Shown: positions 34,768-46,879 of the stretch, piece after piece
Layout of the letters: each line of letters opens with the position of its first letter
Position numbering within the stretch: position 1 is the first letter of the stretch
Assembly (NCBI GenBank): GCA_035235625.1
Contig: CP141140.1
Location: 66,728,782-66,792,781 of the forward strand
Origin: Saururus chinensis
Lineage: Eukaryota; Streptophyta; Magnoliopsida; Piperales; Saururaceae
Length of the DNA stretch: 64,000 bases
Direction of reading: 5' to 3'
Made by a program: the position numbers and the translations under genes
The notes under the pieces: model-generated
The model's input: the letters and a program-made list of their open reading frames with translations, nothing else
The model's database searches: none
Told to the model about the DNA's origin: nothing

Positions 34768-36846
34768 GCCCAAGCAGATGTTGCCTCAAAATACATTCAA
34801 CGTCAAAATCAGAAATTTCAAGAATACAACATATATAGAAAAGAAAATGCAACAGAAATGGAAACTTACAAAAGTAATTGAATACCCTGACTTGACATCT
34901 TTAAAATCAGTAACATCTAAGGACCGCAAGTACTTAAAAACCTGCATAAAAAGAAAGAGAAAAAAAATGTAAACTTCAATCAAAATAACATGCTCCTACA
35001 ATAGCCAACATTTGTCAATGATTGCTATCATCCAAACCTTTTGATCATCCTCTGTCAAGAGATGGAACAGTGCAGGGTGACTCAGAAACTGCAAAAGTCA
35101 AGATCATTAACAAGATGTAAATAAGTTGTATTATAGGATACCAAAATGATACACACGCTGCACCTTGCCCCACTCGCTGCAAGTTCGTGCTTCTGTGGGG
35201 ATGAAGCCTATAGAAATGTCTGCAGGTCATACCCACCTGCGGCCCCACGACCATGTGACTGAGGGCAGTCAGATGATGGGCCAGGTGGCGAGTGTCTGTA
35301 GCATTTCTCAATAGTATAATAGACATAAAAATGACAAAAGATTTAAAAAATGTAAAATTTGCTCACCGCAGTTTGCCAAAAATCAGGAATGGCCTTAATG
35401 ATATCATTCCTTTTCTCATAAATTGGCCTGCGGATCACATTATATTTCTGTTCCACCTCCAACACTTTGTCACTTGCCTCCTCGTTGATCTACAAATGCA
35501 TAAATTGCAATCACGAGACTAGAAAAAAAATACAACAAAAGTCCACTACAGAGTCCCCAGGAAAATAAAACGTTGTTGTACAGTACAAGTCATAGTCAAC
35601 TTTCAGAACACAAGGAAAACACTCGAGGAAAAATCATTAATAGTTGAATAATAACCAATACCCATAACACCACCTCCAAAGACTATTAAAACTAGAAAAT
35701 TAAATGTCAAACTATCAATGCAGAAATCAACAATTTTGCATAAGATAATTAGAGGAAGAAGGCCAGGAGGGGAAATAAACAATTTCGCATAAGATATTGA
35801 GAAGATGGTCTGCATGGCGTACCAAGACCAAATGCCATGTAAGTTGAACAGAATTGTCAATCTTTTAAGGCAACTCTTCATATAACATGTGGGTATTCAT
35901 AAAAATCCAAACAAGGAATTCAATACCGTAGTATTCGTACCAACAACACAAATACAAAATCAGAGAATAGAAAATCGAATGTTTTGATATTGTGCTGAAC
36001 ATTATTCTAATAAAGAGGTTCAACCATAACAGTGACAACTGTACAGACGATGCAGTAACCAATTTATGTCAACAGAAGCTCCATTTTAAATATAATACTC
36101 CCTCTGTCCTATATTAATAGCTATAATTGGAAAAAATTGGTTTTATTGAACGGTGAAACCTTAAATAAGCTTATGATACTCTTTTTTAAATACCCAACCA
36201 CTTAAATTGAACAAAATGGAGCTATTAATATGGAACAAACTTTTTAGCCAAATGTTGCTATTAATGTAGGACGGAGGGAGTAGTGCGTAAAATGAAGAAG
36301 GAACTGTCGAATTTTACGTGAACGACATACGTCACAGGTAGATCAGCACTGAATATGCGGAATAGACAAATCGTACGTTTACAATTGCATTTATGTTAAC
36401 GAAAACAATGGCTGATTTATATAAAAGAAGAACTTGTCAGCGACATCTCGTAACAGTGATACCCAATAACATGTCACATTAAATGAGGAACAAAATTTTG
36501 ATTTCCAACATTAAAAACAGAGTCACTGATTGACTTAAATATGCTATTTCAGCAAGTTTTACGCAAAATGAACAAAAAATGACAACTTTTACACGAACGG
36601 CACGCAAATTTCACACCAATTAGCACCGAGGCATAAGCAATTCACATACAAGAGTTCCATACAAATGAGAAAACGGAAAAAAACATAATCAAAGTGAATG
36701 AAGAGATATTCAGGGGCCACCTTTTCGAGCTCGTCCTGGATTTCCTGGAGCTTCTCGATGGAGAGGACGAGTTCGCCGTCGATGTGGTCGGAATGGTCCT
36801 CCTCGGCGGCGACGGTCTTGGCCTTCTTGCCCTTCTCAGCTCCCAT
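33436..36846 (-). CDS. NRP1-like: NAP1-related protein (NRP/SET-type histone chaperone)
   Basis: Ten exons on the minus strand, all with GT/AG borders: 36721-36846, 35367-35489, 35038-35088, 34870-34941, 34385-34498, 34204-34265, 34053-34113, 33766-33822, 33608-33658 and 33436-33504. They join in frame to 261 residues plus stop. The N-terminal dimerisation helix starts around residues 22-42 ([20 protein letters not shown]). The NAP fold follows ([49 protein letters not shown]). Near residue 204 comes [19 protein letters not shown]. The tail from about 223 is almost all Asp/Glu/Ser, as in plant NRP1/NRP2, and is the histone-binding acidic tail. These proteins bind H2A/H2B in nucleus and cytoplasm and act in chromatin assembly and recombination. 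Length and exon order fit the family (Arabidopsis NRPs are about 255 residues). Intron 1 holds a Stowaway MITE. No defect was seen. Confidence 0.97.
34733..34765. repeat. TA microsatellite in an NRP intron
   Basis: A run of TA units between NRP exons 4 and 5, away from the splice sites. Confidence 0.9.
36098..36280. mobile_element. Stowaway MITE in NRP intron 1
   Basis: A 183-bp element with ends CTCCCTCTGTCCTATATTAA and, inverted, the complement of TGTAGGACGGAGGGAG. TA flanks lie at 36096-36097 and 36281-36282. The interior resembles 15794-15982, including the phrase around CTTAAATTGAACAAAATGGA. No effect on the NRP splice sites is visible. Confidence 0.92.
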
Positions 36847-36899
36847 GGCAGCGGAACGAAAACTTGCGAGAGCCTTGGGGCGTGGAGACGGAGGAGCTT

Positions 36900-36908
36900 A
36901 AACCCTAA
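36900..36908 (-). promoter_or_regulatory. telo-box-like motif upstream of NRP
   Basis: AAACCCTAA lies about 55 bp before the NRP start codon. Telo-boxes (AAACCCTA) near the transcription start are known in plant growth- and chromatin-related genes. A short T/A-rich stretch (TTTTTAAAG on the minus strand, about 36918-36927) could act as a TATA-like element. Functional assignment is inference. Confidence 0.4.
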
Positions 36909-37276
36909 ACCCCGCTGTCTTTAAAAAGGGGCCGGCCCCCCCAACCCATGTCCGCATCTCCCTCCCTCCTCCTGCGCCCTAGTCCACAACGCTGAGGTGG
37001 AGCTGTCTTTGCGGGTCCCAATGCCCTTCCTGAGTGGGACCAAAGCTGGCCACACAGTACGTGCCTGCTCCTGGCCCGAGGGATTGTCTAGGCAAGAAGG
37101 GGACAAAAAATAGAAAAAATTCTTGAATATATTTTTTATCATCTAAGAAACTGTTGGATTAGTAGATGATAAAGTATAAAACCTAATGCGAGAGTAACAT
37201 TATTTACCAAAAAAAAAAGGTTAAGAAGTCTTTTGTTCTCTTAACTCAAGGTGAGGCTACTTCAGTTGTGCTTCAT

Positions 37277-37436
37277 GGGGAAGTATTTTTTATATTTTTT
37301 ATTAACAATGAGCCTAATGTAAGGAATGTAGAGGAATGGTTAATATTTAAAATTGACAGTGCACGCACTAATGCAAGTTAGCATCATTGACTCTAATGTT
37401 AATATGCGCCGGCCAATTATGCTAACTTGTGCTAGC
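37277..37436. mobile_element. Mutator-type fold-back MITE, truncated copy 3
   Basis: It starts GGGGAAGTATTTTT and carries AATGAGCCTAATGTAAGGAATG and AATGCAAGTTAGCA, matching the left arm and centre of 5390-5606 and 6411-6632. It stops exactly where the outermost solo LTR begins (37437). The missing right arm is not found beyond the LTR at 48866, so insertion was followed by loss, or the LTR end is itself a deletion junction. Confidence 0.6.
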
Positions 37437-40400
37437 TATAACACCCCGACCCAAGTTGGGGTCTAAAAATCTTGAATAAAAATTTTCTTGTGTGAGAGTA
37501 TAACATTCTTTTACACACTACGGAGCTACAAAACTCACAGCACGTAGGTTAGAATAAAATATATATTTATATTTAATTTAAATTAGGCAAATGTTATCTT
37601 ACTGTTGGTGCCTATGTACATATTGGATAATATTTATAATATTATTTCAATACGATCAGATCCGAACGTAGTTCTGTTTAACGGTTATTACATACATCGG
37701 GCGTCATAAAATTATATACGTTAAAATATGTATTTCATTATATCCAAATATATCATTCAGAGTCAAATTAAAATCGTATCAATTATTGGAGTCAAAAGAA
37801 AATCTCATAATTTATCAGAATCAGACGAAAATTTCATAAATCATTGGAATCGGACAGAAATCTCATAAATCATTATGTTCAGACAAAAATCTCATAAATC
37901 ATCGAAGTTATATAGAAAATCTTATAAATAATTGAAATCAGATAGAAATCTCTTAAACCAAAGCATAGCACAACAGTGCAGAATGGATCATATCAGATCT
38001 TGTCCTTACACATTAGATCTCATGTAACTATGTTAGATCATATCAGATCAAATCGGAGCATATTAGACCATAACAGAGTATATCAGAGATTATTAAATCA
38101 TATTAGATCATAGCAACTTTATATATCTTAATTAGTATATTAATATCACTAATTAAGATATACATTCATATAAGTCACTCAACATCCTAAGTTAACTACT
38201 TAGGATGACTATGCATTATTATACTTATATTAAAACATAAGGTCATAAATGCTTACTCCTTTGAAATATCGAAAGTTGCGGCCTTTGGAGTTGTTTGCTC
38301 TATTAGGGTAGCATTTCCTTCAGGTTTGGAGACAATAGACAGAGCCTCCTCTTATATGGAGATGCTTATCTCTTTCTGTGCCTATAGGCAACAACCAAAA
38401 TATCCCCATACCCTGAGATACTTTCTTCTTTGTGCACTTGTAATATGTGAACAAAACTTCCCCTTACCCAGGGGATGTTTCTCTCACTATGTGGCCCTTT
38501 GGTGGAGGATAGAATCTACCATCTAGCTCGACAATAGAGGACGAAACCCCCTCTTGCTTCAGACCACATCTCTTTCTTCGGTGCTCAAGGGCGACAAACA
38601 GAGTCTCTTCTTGCCTCAAGATGTTTCTCCCTCATACGGTGCCAAATCAAGGAATGGACCCCTCCATTGAGCACGCTCGATTTAGTTAAAACGTCTCTTA
38701 AATGGACTAAATCGGACTCAGAATGATCAGAAACAAAAAAAACAAAGTTCTAACCTGAAAAGCACCTCTAAAGCCTTTAAATAGACTTCAATACGCCAAA
38801 AACTACAACATTGTGTCGCCATTTTTGGCAGCGACGCTTGCCATATCGATGTCGCACTCGCTGCCAATGCCTGCTATCATGACCCGGATTTTTAAAAGCC
38901 TTTTTAATAACATGAACGGTAAGTCACAAGAATTTTTTTAATACAAAACAAACAATTCTATTAAATATCCAGGTCATGATAACTGAGGTTCACAAATACT
39001 AATATCAAATCATATAATATTATTACACATCTCAAAATTCAATAAGAACAACTCATCTATCTAAGTACAAGTCCATCATCCGTCTGAAAATAAATAACAA
39101 GTTGACTTTCATGCTAAAGATCCACCACGTACCACAATTGCAGAAACAAGGAGCTTCATCTTGTGCTCGCCTCCTAGTCTCACTTGTCGTCTACTCGAGA
39201 ATATGCAACCAACCAAACAAAAATAACCACAACAAAAATAATGGAACCTCTCCGCCTTAAGGAAAAGTGCTTCTAAAGGGGCAAAAGGTTTTATTAATAT
39301 TTTTCAGATTGGGCCAACATCACCCGCTGTTAGTTGCTTATGTACTCATCAAACAACATCTTCAATGTTTCCAACAAGATCGGATCTAGACATAGTTCTG
39401 CCTAAAAATCTACACTATCCTAAGAAGCATAGCATCACACATGCAATGCTTAAGTATTTTCAATCAACCTACATTTTATGCAATTCCTTTAATTATTCCA
39501 CTTGTCTAATTAACAAGCAATATCAAATAATGTTATTTATTATCTCACAACCCTTGTTCAATATTTAATACTATCAAATATGTATTCACTTAAAGATAAA
39601 TCGCCCCTCGAAAAATCTCCAGACATAGGACTCCAACATTGGAGTAGACTGCTTAATAGTAGCTTGACCCAAATCCCCAAGGTTCTCAATAGCCTACCAC
39701 GAATTTGGATAAGAGGAGCTCAACTATGCTCATGGACACAGATTGACAAGAAATGCAAGCCTTCCATGATGCTCATACAACTCTGCTTTTCGTACGTACT
39801 ATATAGTATTGGGAAAACCTGCAGGAGACCCACGGTAAAGACCCTCTAGTCAATACCCAAACCGTCATGGTGATGAAGAAGCGTATCTCAATCTCCACTA
39901 TTCCCCAACTCTGGGGAAAAAATGGCTTCTAAGATATTGCTAATGTATCCATAGAAGTTTCAGGTCTTTATGACTATTGACTCCTCCAAACATCCGAAAG
40001 TTAGACTAGATTGTTTTTATCTAGTCAAATATTTGCCCAACCATTTGGGTCCTCTTCACCTTGTCAATCGGCCCAACAAATAGCTCATCTACTGAACTAT
40101 GACTCAAAGAACAACTCAAACCCTAATAGTCTCCATAAGACTCGGGTAAACTCCCACAACTACCATTGGTTCATTAACCAAGGTAAATTTCTATGTTAGG
40201 GCCATGTTCACTCCATGAACCAACTCCAACCTTATTGAGGGTGTTTTAGTCTTTATCTTGATTAGATGTTCTCTCCCCAATCCAACATTAATCAATATCT
40301 CTTGATTAATCTTCATTAATCTTAAGTTACTATTATAAATTAACACAACAATAATAAAAAGCATGCTTCATAGTAACCAACATAAATAACATGCAGTCAC

Positions 40401-41900
40401 ACAAGTGCATAAATAATAAACGGAGGCCCATTGCACTCATTTGCAGGGCCAGGGCTCAGTGAATTCAAGCCCAAGAGTGTAAATAATTCTAACACATCGC
40501 ACAAGTTAGGCATATAGTACTCTAGTCGATTGATGCATTAGGTTGCAGACACGTGTAATATGTTGCCTTAAACCCTGAGAATTAGGGTTCTTCCCCTTGT
40601 TTCCTATGATACTGCGACTTGACAAGGTCTTCATGTCACTTACTGGTCACACCCCTTCCTTTTGAAGTCATTTAACATCACTATAGCATACCTTAACACT
40701 TGGTAGTTAGGTTATTAGTTTCAGCAAAAATGAAACATACTGCCCCTAAGGGCATTAGGGTAATTCTACTACCTAGGGTATAGTACCCTCCCATAGGTCA
40801 TTTGGTCACCTCACTATCCTTTTATTTATTTTATGTCATTGCTCTCTCCCAAGGCTGCACTCTCAAACTAACTCACACTTCTATTCACATGAATGTTGGC
40901 TTATCACTCGAAGGGTATTTTTGTCATTTATTTTAAGGCCTTATTGACATCCAATGGATCCAAAATTGAATTCAAGGGTACTACTTGATTTTGTGGACTT
41001 TGTGTTATTTTCCTAGCATGTATCGGGGTCGTGAACCCCTTGAACTGACCAAGGTTTACTTAATGGTTTACGATCAACCCTAGGGGCAAAATGGTTAATT
41101 ACCCAATCATTAGGATTTTTCCTTACTAAGTGGTTTGTCCTATAATTAGGTTACCCATTAAATTCTCACTGAGATTTTTTTCAATTTTTAAGATCACTCA
41201 TAGGCCACTGAACCGGAGCCCCTAAGTCGGGTAAGTGGTTTTCACAAGATGATTTAACTACTAGGAGTAAAAGGGTTATTTTATAGTCTCTGGGATTTTT
41301 TCTAGGTCTGAAACTTAGTCATAATACTCCTATAACTCTCAAGATCCAATAGTAATTTTATGGAATTTATTTAACATTTTTATACCCCTAAACCGAACTT
41401 GATTCACTTCCCTCTATGTTTTTCTTAAACCGACCTGGGCTGGGTTAGCAGTTCAGCCCAGAATTAGGCCAGACTCACTAACCCGCCTGTCACGCCCCGG
41501 CGATGCCCGACCCGAGCCGAACCCGGTTCAGGGGCCGGTCAAACGCTCGGGGGCGACGAAGTGAAAATTGAGAAATGATCTAGCGGAAGACTTAATCCCT
41601 AACCACGGGCGATTAACAAAAACACGGAGTGCGCACAATCCTTTAAGCAAGAGTAAATAAAAAGGGAAAAAATGTGTTGCTTATCACAAAGTAAACAACA
41701 ATCTCAAACCCACAAGCTTAGTTAAGTAAAGCCCACACTGGCACAAAATAAGTCATAAGTATCACAACTGCAAAATATAACATAAATCCAAAACAAGAAC
41801 CCTACACAAAGGTTCGAACATAAAGCATGAAACAAATGAAGGTAAGTCACGCAACGATCCCCATCATCACACCCAAGCTACCTCTGACCTTTCCTCAAAG

Positions 41901-42406
41901 TAGGGGTGTAAACGGACAGACGCGGACGCGGACAAGGCATGTCCGCAGCCGTCCGTTTTTATACGGATCAAGTGATTGTCCGTCCGTATTTGTCCATGAT
42001 GGGCACGGACAAAAACGGACGGAATGAAGGTGAAAGTCTTTTGTTCTTAAATTAAGGGTGGTTAGTAAAAAATTAATTAAAAAATAAGTTATAATAATAG
42101 TAAAATAGTCTAATCTAAAAAATAAATAAATAATGATGTTATAAAAGACATGTGAGAGTATAATATGTATTTTTTACAATCTTATTGTGAAGATTAACTA
42201 TGTGACATAGGTTAGTAATTTAGTATAAAATAAAAATAAAAATAATAAAATATATAGTTGGCGGACACGGACGGCTGCGGACACGGCTAACCCTTGTCCA
42301 TGTCCGTCCGTATTTAGGACGGACAAAAATCAATGTTGTCCATTTTAGTGCGGACGGACGCGGACGCGGACGAACACTGGACAAACGGACGCCGTTTACA
42401 CCCCTA
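41901..42406. mobile_element. hAT-type MITE, innermost layer of the nest
   Basis: A 506-bp element. The left end TAGGGGTGTAAACGG is perfectly matched by the inverted right end CCGTTTACACCCCTA. The flanking 8-bp duplication CCTCAAAG (41893-41900 and 42407-42414) is perfect. Subterminal regions are rich in ACGGACGGAC/GTCCGTCCG repeats; the centre is AT-rich. It has no coding capacity. Confidence 0.95.
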
Positions 42407-42599
42407 CCTCAAAGAGGCAATTCTGTCCGTCTGCGTGTCGCACCACGCAGCCCCAAATCAAAACACAAAAGAGGGGTGAGTTTTAACACTCAGCAATGGT
42501 TTTAATATCACTATCAACGTAGAAAATACGATAGCTTAGCAATGAGATCGTTCAGATCAAAGATTTACACGGTGCATCACTTTCTGATCACACATTCAC

Positions 42600-42965
42600 A
42601 TCACTTATAAACTGCATCATAATGCATAACTCAAACTGCATGGATGTATCTCAAACATACATATTCCCACATGCATAACATCAAAATCAACATGCATGGA
42701 TGTATCTCTAACATACATATTCCACATGCATAACATCAACATCAACCTGCATTGATGTATCTCTAACATACATATTCCCACATACATAATATCAACATCA
42801 ACCTGCATGGATGTATCTCTAACATACATATTCCCACATGCATAACATCAACATCAACCTGCATGGATATATCTCTAACATACATATTCTCACATGCATC
42901 ATATCATCACAAACTGCATAGATGTATCTCTAACATACATATTCCCACATACATTATATCATCAC
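42600..42965. repeat. Tandem repeat of about 60 bp, six units
   Basis: Units share ATGGATGTATCTCTAACATA, CATATTCCCACATGCATAA and CATCAACATCAACCTGC, with small length changes. The array lies inside the LTR at 41488-45426. The minus-strand frame at 42617-42829 is a repeat translation. Confidence 0.92.
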
Positions 42966-43374
42966 AATCAACCTCCATCAAGGAGTAATCACACATTAAT
43001 GTCACACAGACGGGAGCATAGACAGGGCCACGAAGGCGTGTCATGATCCAAAATTCTACACAATAATTAAAGAAAGATTGGGGTTGTCAATCCCTAATAC
43101 TGCTCGCCCTGGACGATCCGGGCCAAGGATGTCTCATTCTCACACAGAGAATCTAGAGCAGGGGTGTTTGCCCAGGGACATCTCCTGCGGAGGGAAGAGC
43201 CCGAGTTCTCACACAGAGAACCCTAGAACACGTGGTAGCGGGGTGCACACGGCATACCACACTGGATTCTCAGGGTCCAGATGACACACATAATAATATT
43301 CTCACATATCCGCAAGACAAGTACACAACTCGTCCCCACATCATTCCATTTAACACGACTCAACCCGGGGAGTG

Positions 43375-43430
43375 CACTCGTTCCACACAGGAACTTCAAA
43401 TCGTTCCACACAGGAACTTCAAATCAAAAT
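43375..43430. repeat. Short direct duplication inside the LTR
   Basis: A 23-bp unit, CGTTCCACACAGGAACTTCA plus AAT, is present twice in a row. Confidence 0.85.
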
Positions 43431-44224
43431 ATGTCATTTCGGACCAATCAACTTGCGATTAATCCACGACCGATCAATCCGGCACACAATTTCATCACAT
43501 TGCATCCAATCAGTCAAATTCGATTAATCACGATGAAGCCTCAATTGGAAATCCATTTTGATGATGCATGCAGCATGGTACATACGTGGGCAAAGCATAC
43601 ATGAATCGTAATCCATGATAAGTGCTCTCATCAGCCCCTAATGCATCATTCATAATCACAATATCAAGCTTCAACATCATCATTTAACCCCACATGTGTG
43701 TGTGTGTATCTAGTAGAAGCATTTCACAAAATGCATATCAACATGCTTGAAAATCAACTCACTACCACACTACACATGTGAATTTCTATCCAAACATGAA
43801 TTCCAGTGGAAATCATAGAAGAAGAATCGTTGAAATCATAGCTAGATTCAAAACTCAACCACAACGGCTAAACACATATAACATCACTCATTCCATCATT
43901 GAGTCATGACATTCACCAACATTCACACACCATTAACCACAATCTATCATGACAAATCAGTCCAACAATGATTGTAGTCCTACTGAAAATATGCTTAACC
44001 AAAGGGAAACAACCATTCATAATTTCAAGATAACGATTCCAACATCATGCCACAAAACCTAAGTCATTCCACCATCTCTAAGCATATATCTCAACTCCAT
44101 AAACTCAATAGCATGCATTTCCAGTAGCCTAACATAGCTTAGAACACTCCACATTCATATAAAATTGGCAAGCTAAAGTGGAATCATCAAAATAGACATC
44201 ATATGCACAACATACAATTTCTTG

Positions 44225-44335
44225 TGTAGCCGATCGATCGCCCTTCAGGCCGTTCGATCGGTTACACGCAAAAATTTGAAATTTACAGTTCAGCCGATCG
44301 ATCGCCCTGCAGGGCCAATCGATCGCCAACACGGC
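44225..44335. repeat. CGATCGATCG-rich duplicated motif in the LTR
   Basis: Two related segments of about 60 bp, each with AGCCGATCGATCGCCCT and a second GATCG site, include self-complementary CGATCGATCG. They lie inside the LTR at 41488-45426. Confidence 0.8.
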
Positions 44336-46879
44336 AGAACAGTCATCTTCTTCCTTTCTCAAATCCAAACCGAAACACCATAGATAACACTTCAAATCCA
44401 CATCTAACACCCTAATCATCATCAAAAGTCTTCCTTGACTTCCAGAATATCAAACCAAACCATAATAATGCAAAACCCTAAGAAATCAGGATTAAATAAT
44501 TCCATTTTCTAATCTTACCATTAACACACTAAATCAAGCAAACCATTTCGAAATAAGCCAAAAATGGAGAGTTTTACCATGGATAAACAGAAATTTTGAA
44601 GACCCATTACCTCAGCACTTGATTAAGCTCGGATTGAAGAGTCACCCTTCTTGAAATCCTTGAAAACACAATGAGTTTGAATTAAACTCTAATAGAAATC
44701 GATTTACCCAAGAAATCCCTAATTAAATCTTAGATCTAGGGCTTGTTGGTAGTAAAAATCGAATTTTGAATGTTAGGGTTTGTAGTAAAACACAAATCAG
44801 TAGCTTTTGATGGTAAAAAACGAATTTAATCAAGGGGAAAATGGTAGATTTGGAAGAAATTAAGAAGAAAGCCAATGATTAGTGCTTAATTAGAGTAAGC
44901 TTACCTTAATCGGCTTCTAATTCGGGCCTAAGTGGGGATTAGGCCAGCCCTCCTTCCTTAGCCTATTCCCAAAAATAGAAATGGCTCTGGTTTGCCCTTT
45001 TATAGTAAGGGTTGGGGTAGGCATAGGTAAGTTTTAGGGTGTAAATATGAAAAGTAGGCTAAAAGTGGGTATTTTGCAAATTTAAGCACAAATTAAGCCT
45101 AATAAAATTCTGAAAATTTTTGTGTGACCTTAAGTATATGTCTAGGTTCATTTGACACAAAAATAAAATTTTCGTCGGTGGGGCCCACAGGGGTCCCGCC
45201 AAAACCTTAATTTTTGGGAAAATAGTGAAAATTCTGAAAAATCTCAAAAATTCACATTTGGTTTAAAATCACTTAAAACCACTAATATTAAAGTTAATTT
45301 TGGTTAAAACCACCACAAATACTATTTATTTACGAAATCACCGAATAAGATCAGAAAACGCGTAAATCTCATGATAACCCATAATTAAAGAAAACCAAAA
45401 CCGGTTTAAAGATGAGGGTCCTTACACCGCCTGCGGGTCATCTTCCTCGTGGAGACTCCTGCACGGCTGCAGGAGGCGGCTGGACTGCGTGTCCGCCCCC
45501 GGCAGTCCAGCTTTCTGACATAGGTGGAGTTGCCCAAGCCAGGGCTGCCAAGGAGGAAGCCCATACATTGGCGTACGACTCGCCACATGGCCCATCCAGG
45601 TGAATCTCCATAAAGAGGCGATTCCAGCAACGCTGGTCCCACCGGCAATGGGTGTCTACTTCTCTTCCACCCCCTGCCCAAAAGGCTCAGCCTTTCCCAT
45701 CCCTTTCACAACGGTTTGCCGGCCGTTGTAGTTGCTGCCTCGGCTAGACGCAGGGCCGGGTCTAGTTGGCTTGCCGCTCAATGACGACTCCAACCAGTTG
45801 GACCTTGAGTCTAGCCGGTGATGGCCGGCCTCCACAAAGAAAGAACCGACTGGTAGATGTAAGATCACTATTCTACAAAACAATCATTGCAAAAGTAACT
45901 ATTCATTAAAACTACCAAAACAATAATTGCAGAAAACACCGTATGCATTCAGATTAATCAACAAAAACCTCTACTGAGTTTGACTTGAAGTATAAGACAA
46001 GATCCTACCTCAATTGCCAGTTTGTCGTCGATCCACCATAGCTTGGCCTCGCTGGAAAATTCCATCAGTGGCTCCACCATCATCGGTATCCCAAAAGCTC
46101 CCTTTCTAAGAGCCCTAATTAGGTTATTATAAGTATAGGGATTATAAACCCTAATCCCTCTAGGAGTTAGGCCAAAACTCCCCCAATTGGGCCCTTAAAA
46201 TATGATTTCGAAATATTAACTAATGAGGCATGTAAAGCAAGTTAAACGGCTAATTTACGTGTCTGATTTGGGTAAATGGACCCTGCGCGCTATAATCAAC
46301 TTCGAATGGTTGTATCTCCCTCATCCAAACTCCGATTCGTGCATTATTGGTGGTGTTTCGAAGCTCCTTCTGTCTACTTTCCATTCATGTAGGTTCATTC
46401 CAAAAGTTCTTACCAATAAACAAGTTATTCTCATAAGAATATCAAGGGGTCTAACACCCTAATTTCCTGTGGCCGACTTCGGGAATTTAGAAAATTCTTA
46501 GACGTTACACCTGCACATAATGCACTCAACACATTCACGCAATATGTGCCTTGCATTCATGAGTAACATGAGAGTGTTTGTCACGCTCAGCACAATTTTC
46601 TTTTTTTTTTTAAAAAACCTTTATCTTTAAAAATTCGTATCTTTCTACCCCGAACTCGGATTCACGTGTTCTTAGTACCGTTGAGCTAGTATCGATGAGC
46701 CCTACAAAATTAGACCACTTAAAGCAGTTTATCAAACTCTTTTCAAGTAAGTTTTACCCAAATTGTATGCTTCCCGAGGTTATAACTTTTGCTCCCGACC
46801 TCTGTTTCAAGCGTTCTTCAATTTGTTACGCTCGTTTCTTTGAGGTCTACTCATATATGGAGATTTCAACCTCTAAAAC

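Larger units (their letters stand above)
41488..45426 (-). mobile_element. Solo LTR (third family), nested two deep
   Basis: It begins TGTCACGCCCCGGCG and ends GGTCCTTACA, with the perfect 5-bp duplication CCGCC at 41483-41487 and 45427-45431. Read on the minus strand, an ACTATAAAAGGGC TATA-like box near 45000 lies about 0.4 kb in, as expected of an LTR. Length is 3.94 kb, including a 506-bp hAT MITE and a 60-bp tandem repeat. It has no internal coding domains, so it is probably a solo LTR of a long-LTR gypsy-type element. The exact target duplication suggests a relatively recent layer. Confidence 0.85.
38875..46509 (-). mobile_element. Solo LTR (family 1) nested in the outer LTR
   Basis: It is flanked by a perfect 5-bp duplication CCTGC (38870-38874 and 46510-46514). 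Its two ends match the family 1 LTR at 19396-22753 in inverse orientation, for example the block around CTAAGTACAAGTCC and AACAAGTTGACTTTCATG. Excluding the inner insertion at 41488-45426 it is about 3.7 kb. No gag or pol adjoins it. It appears to be a solo LTR. Confidence 0.85.
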
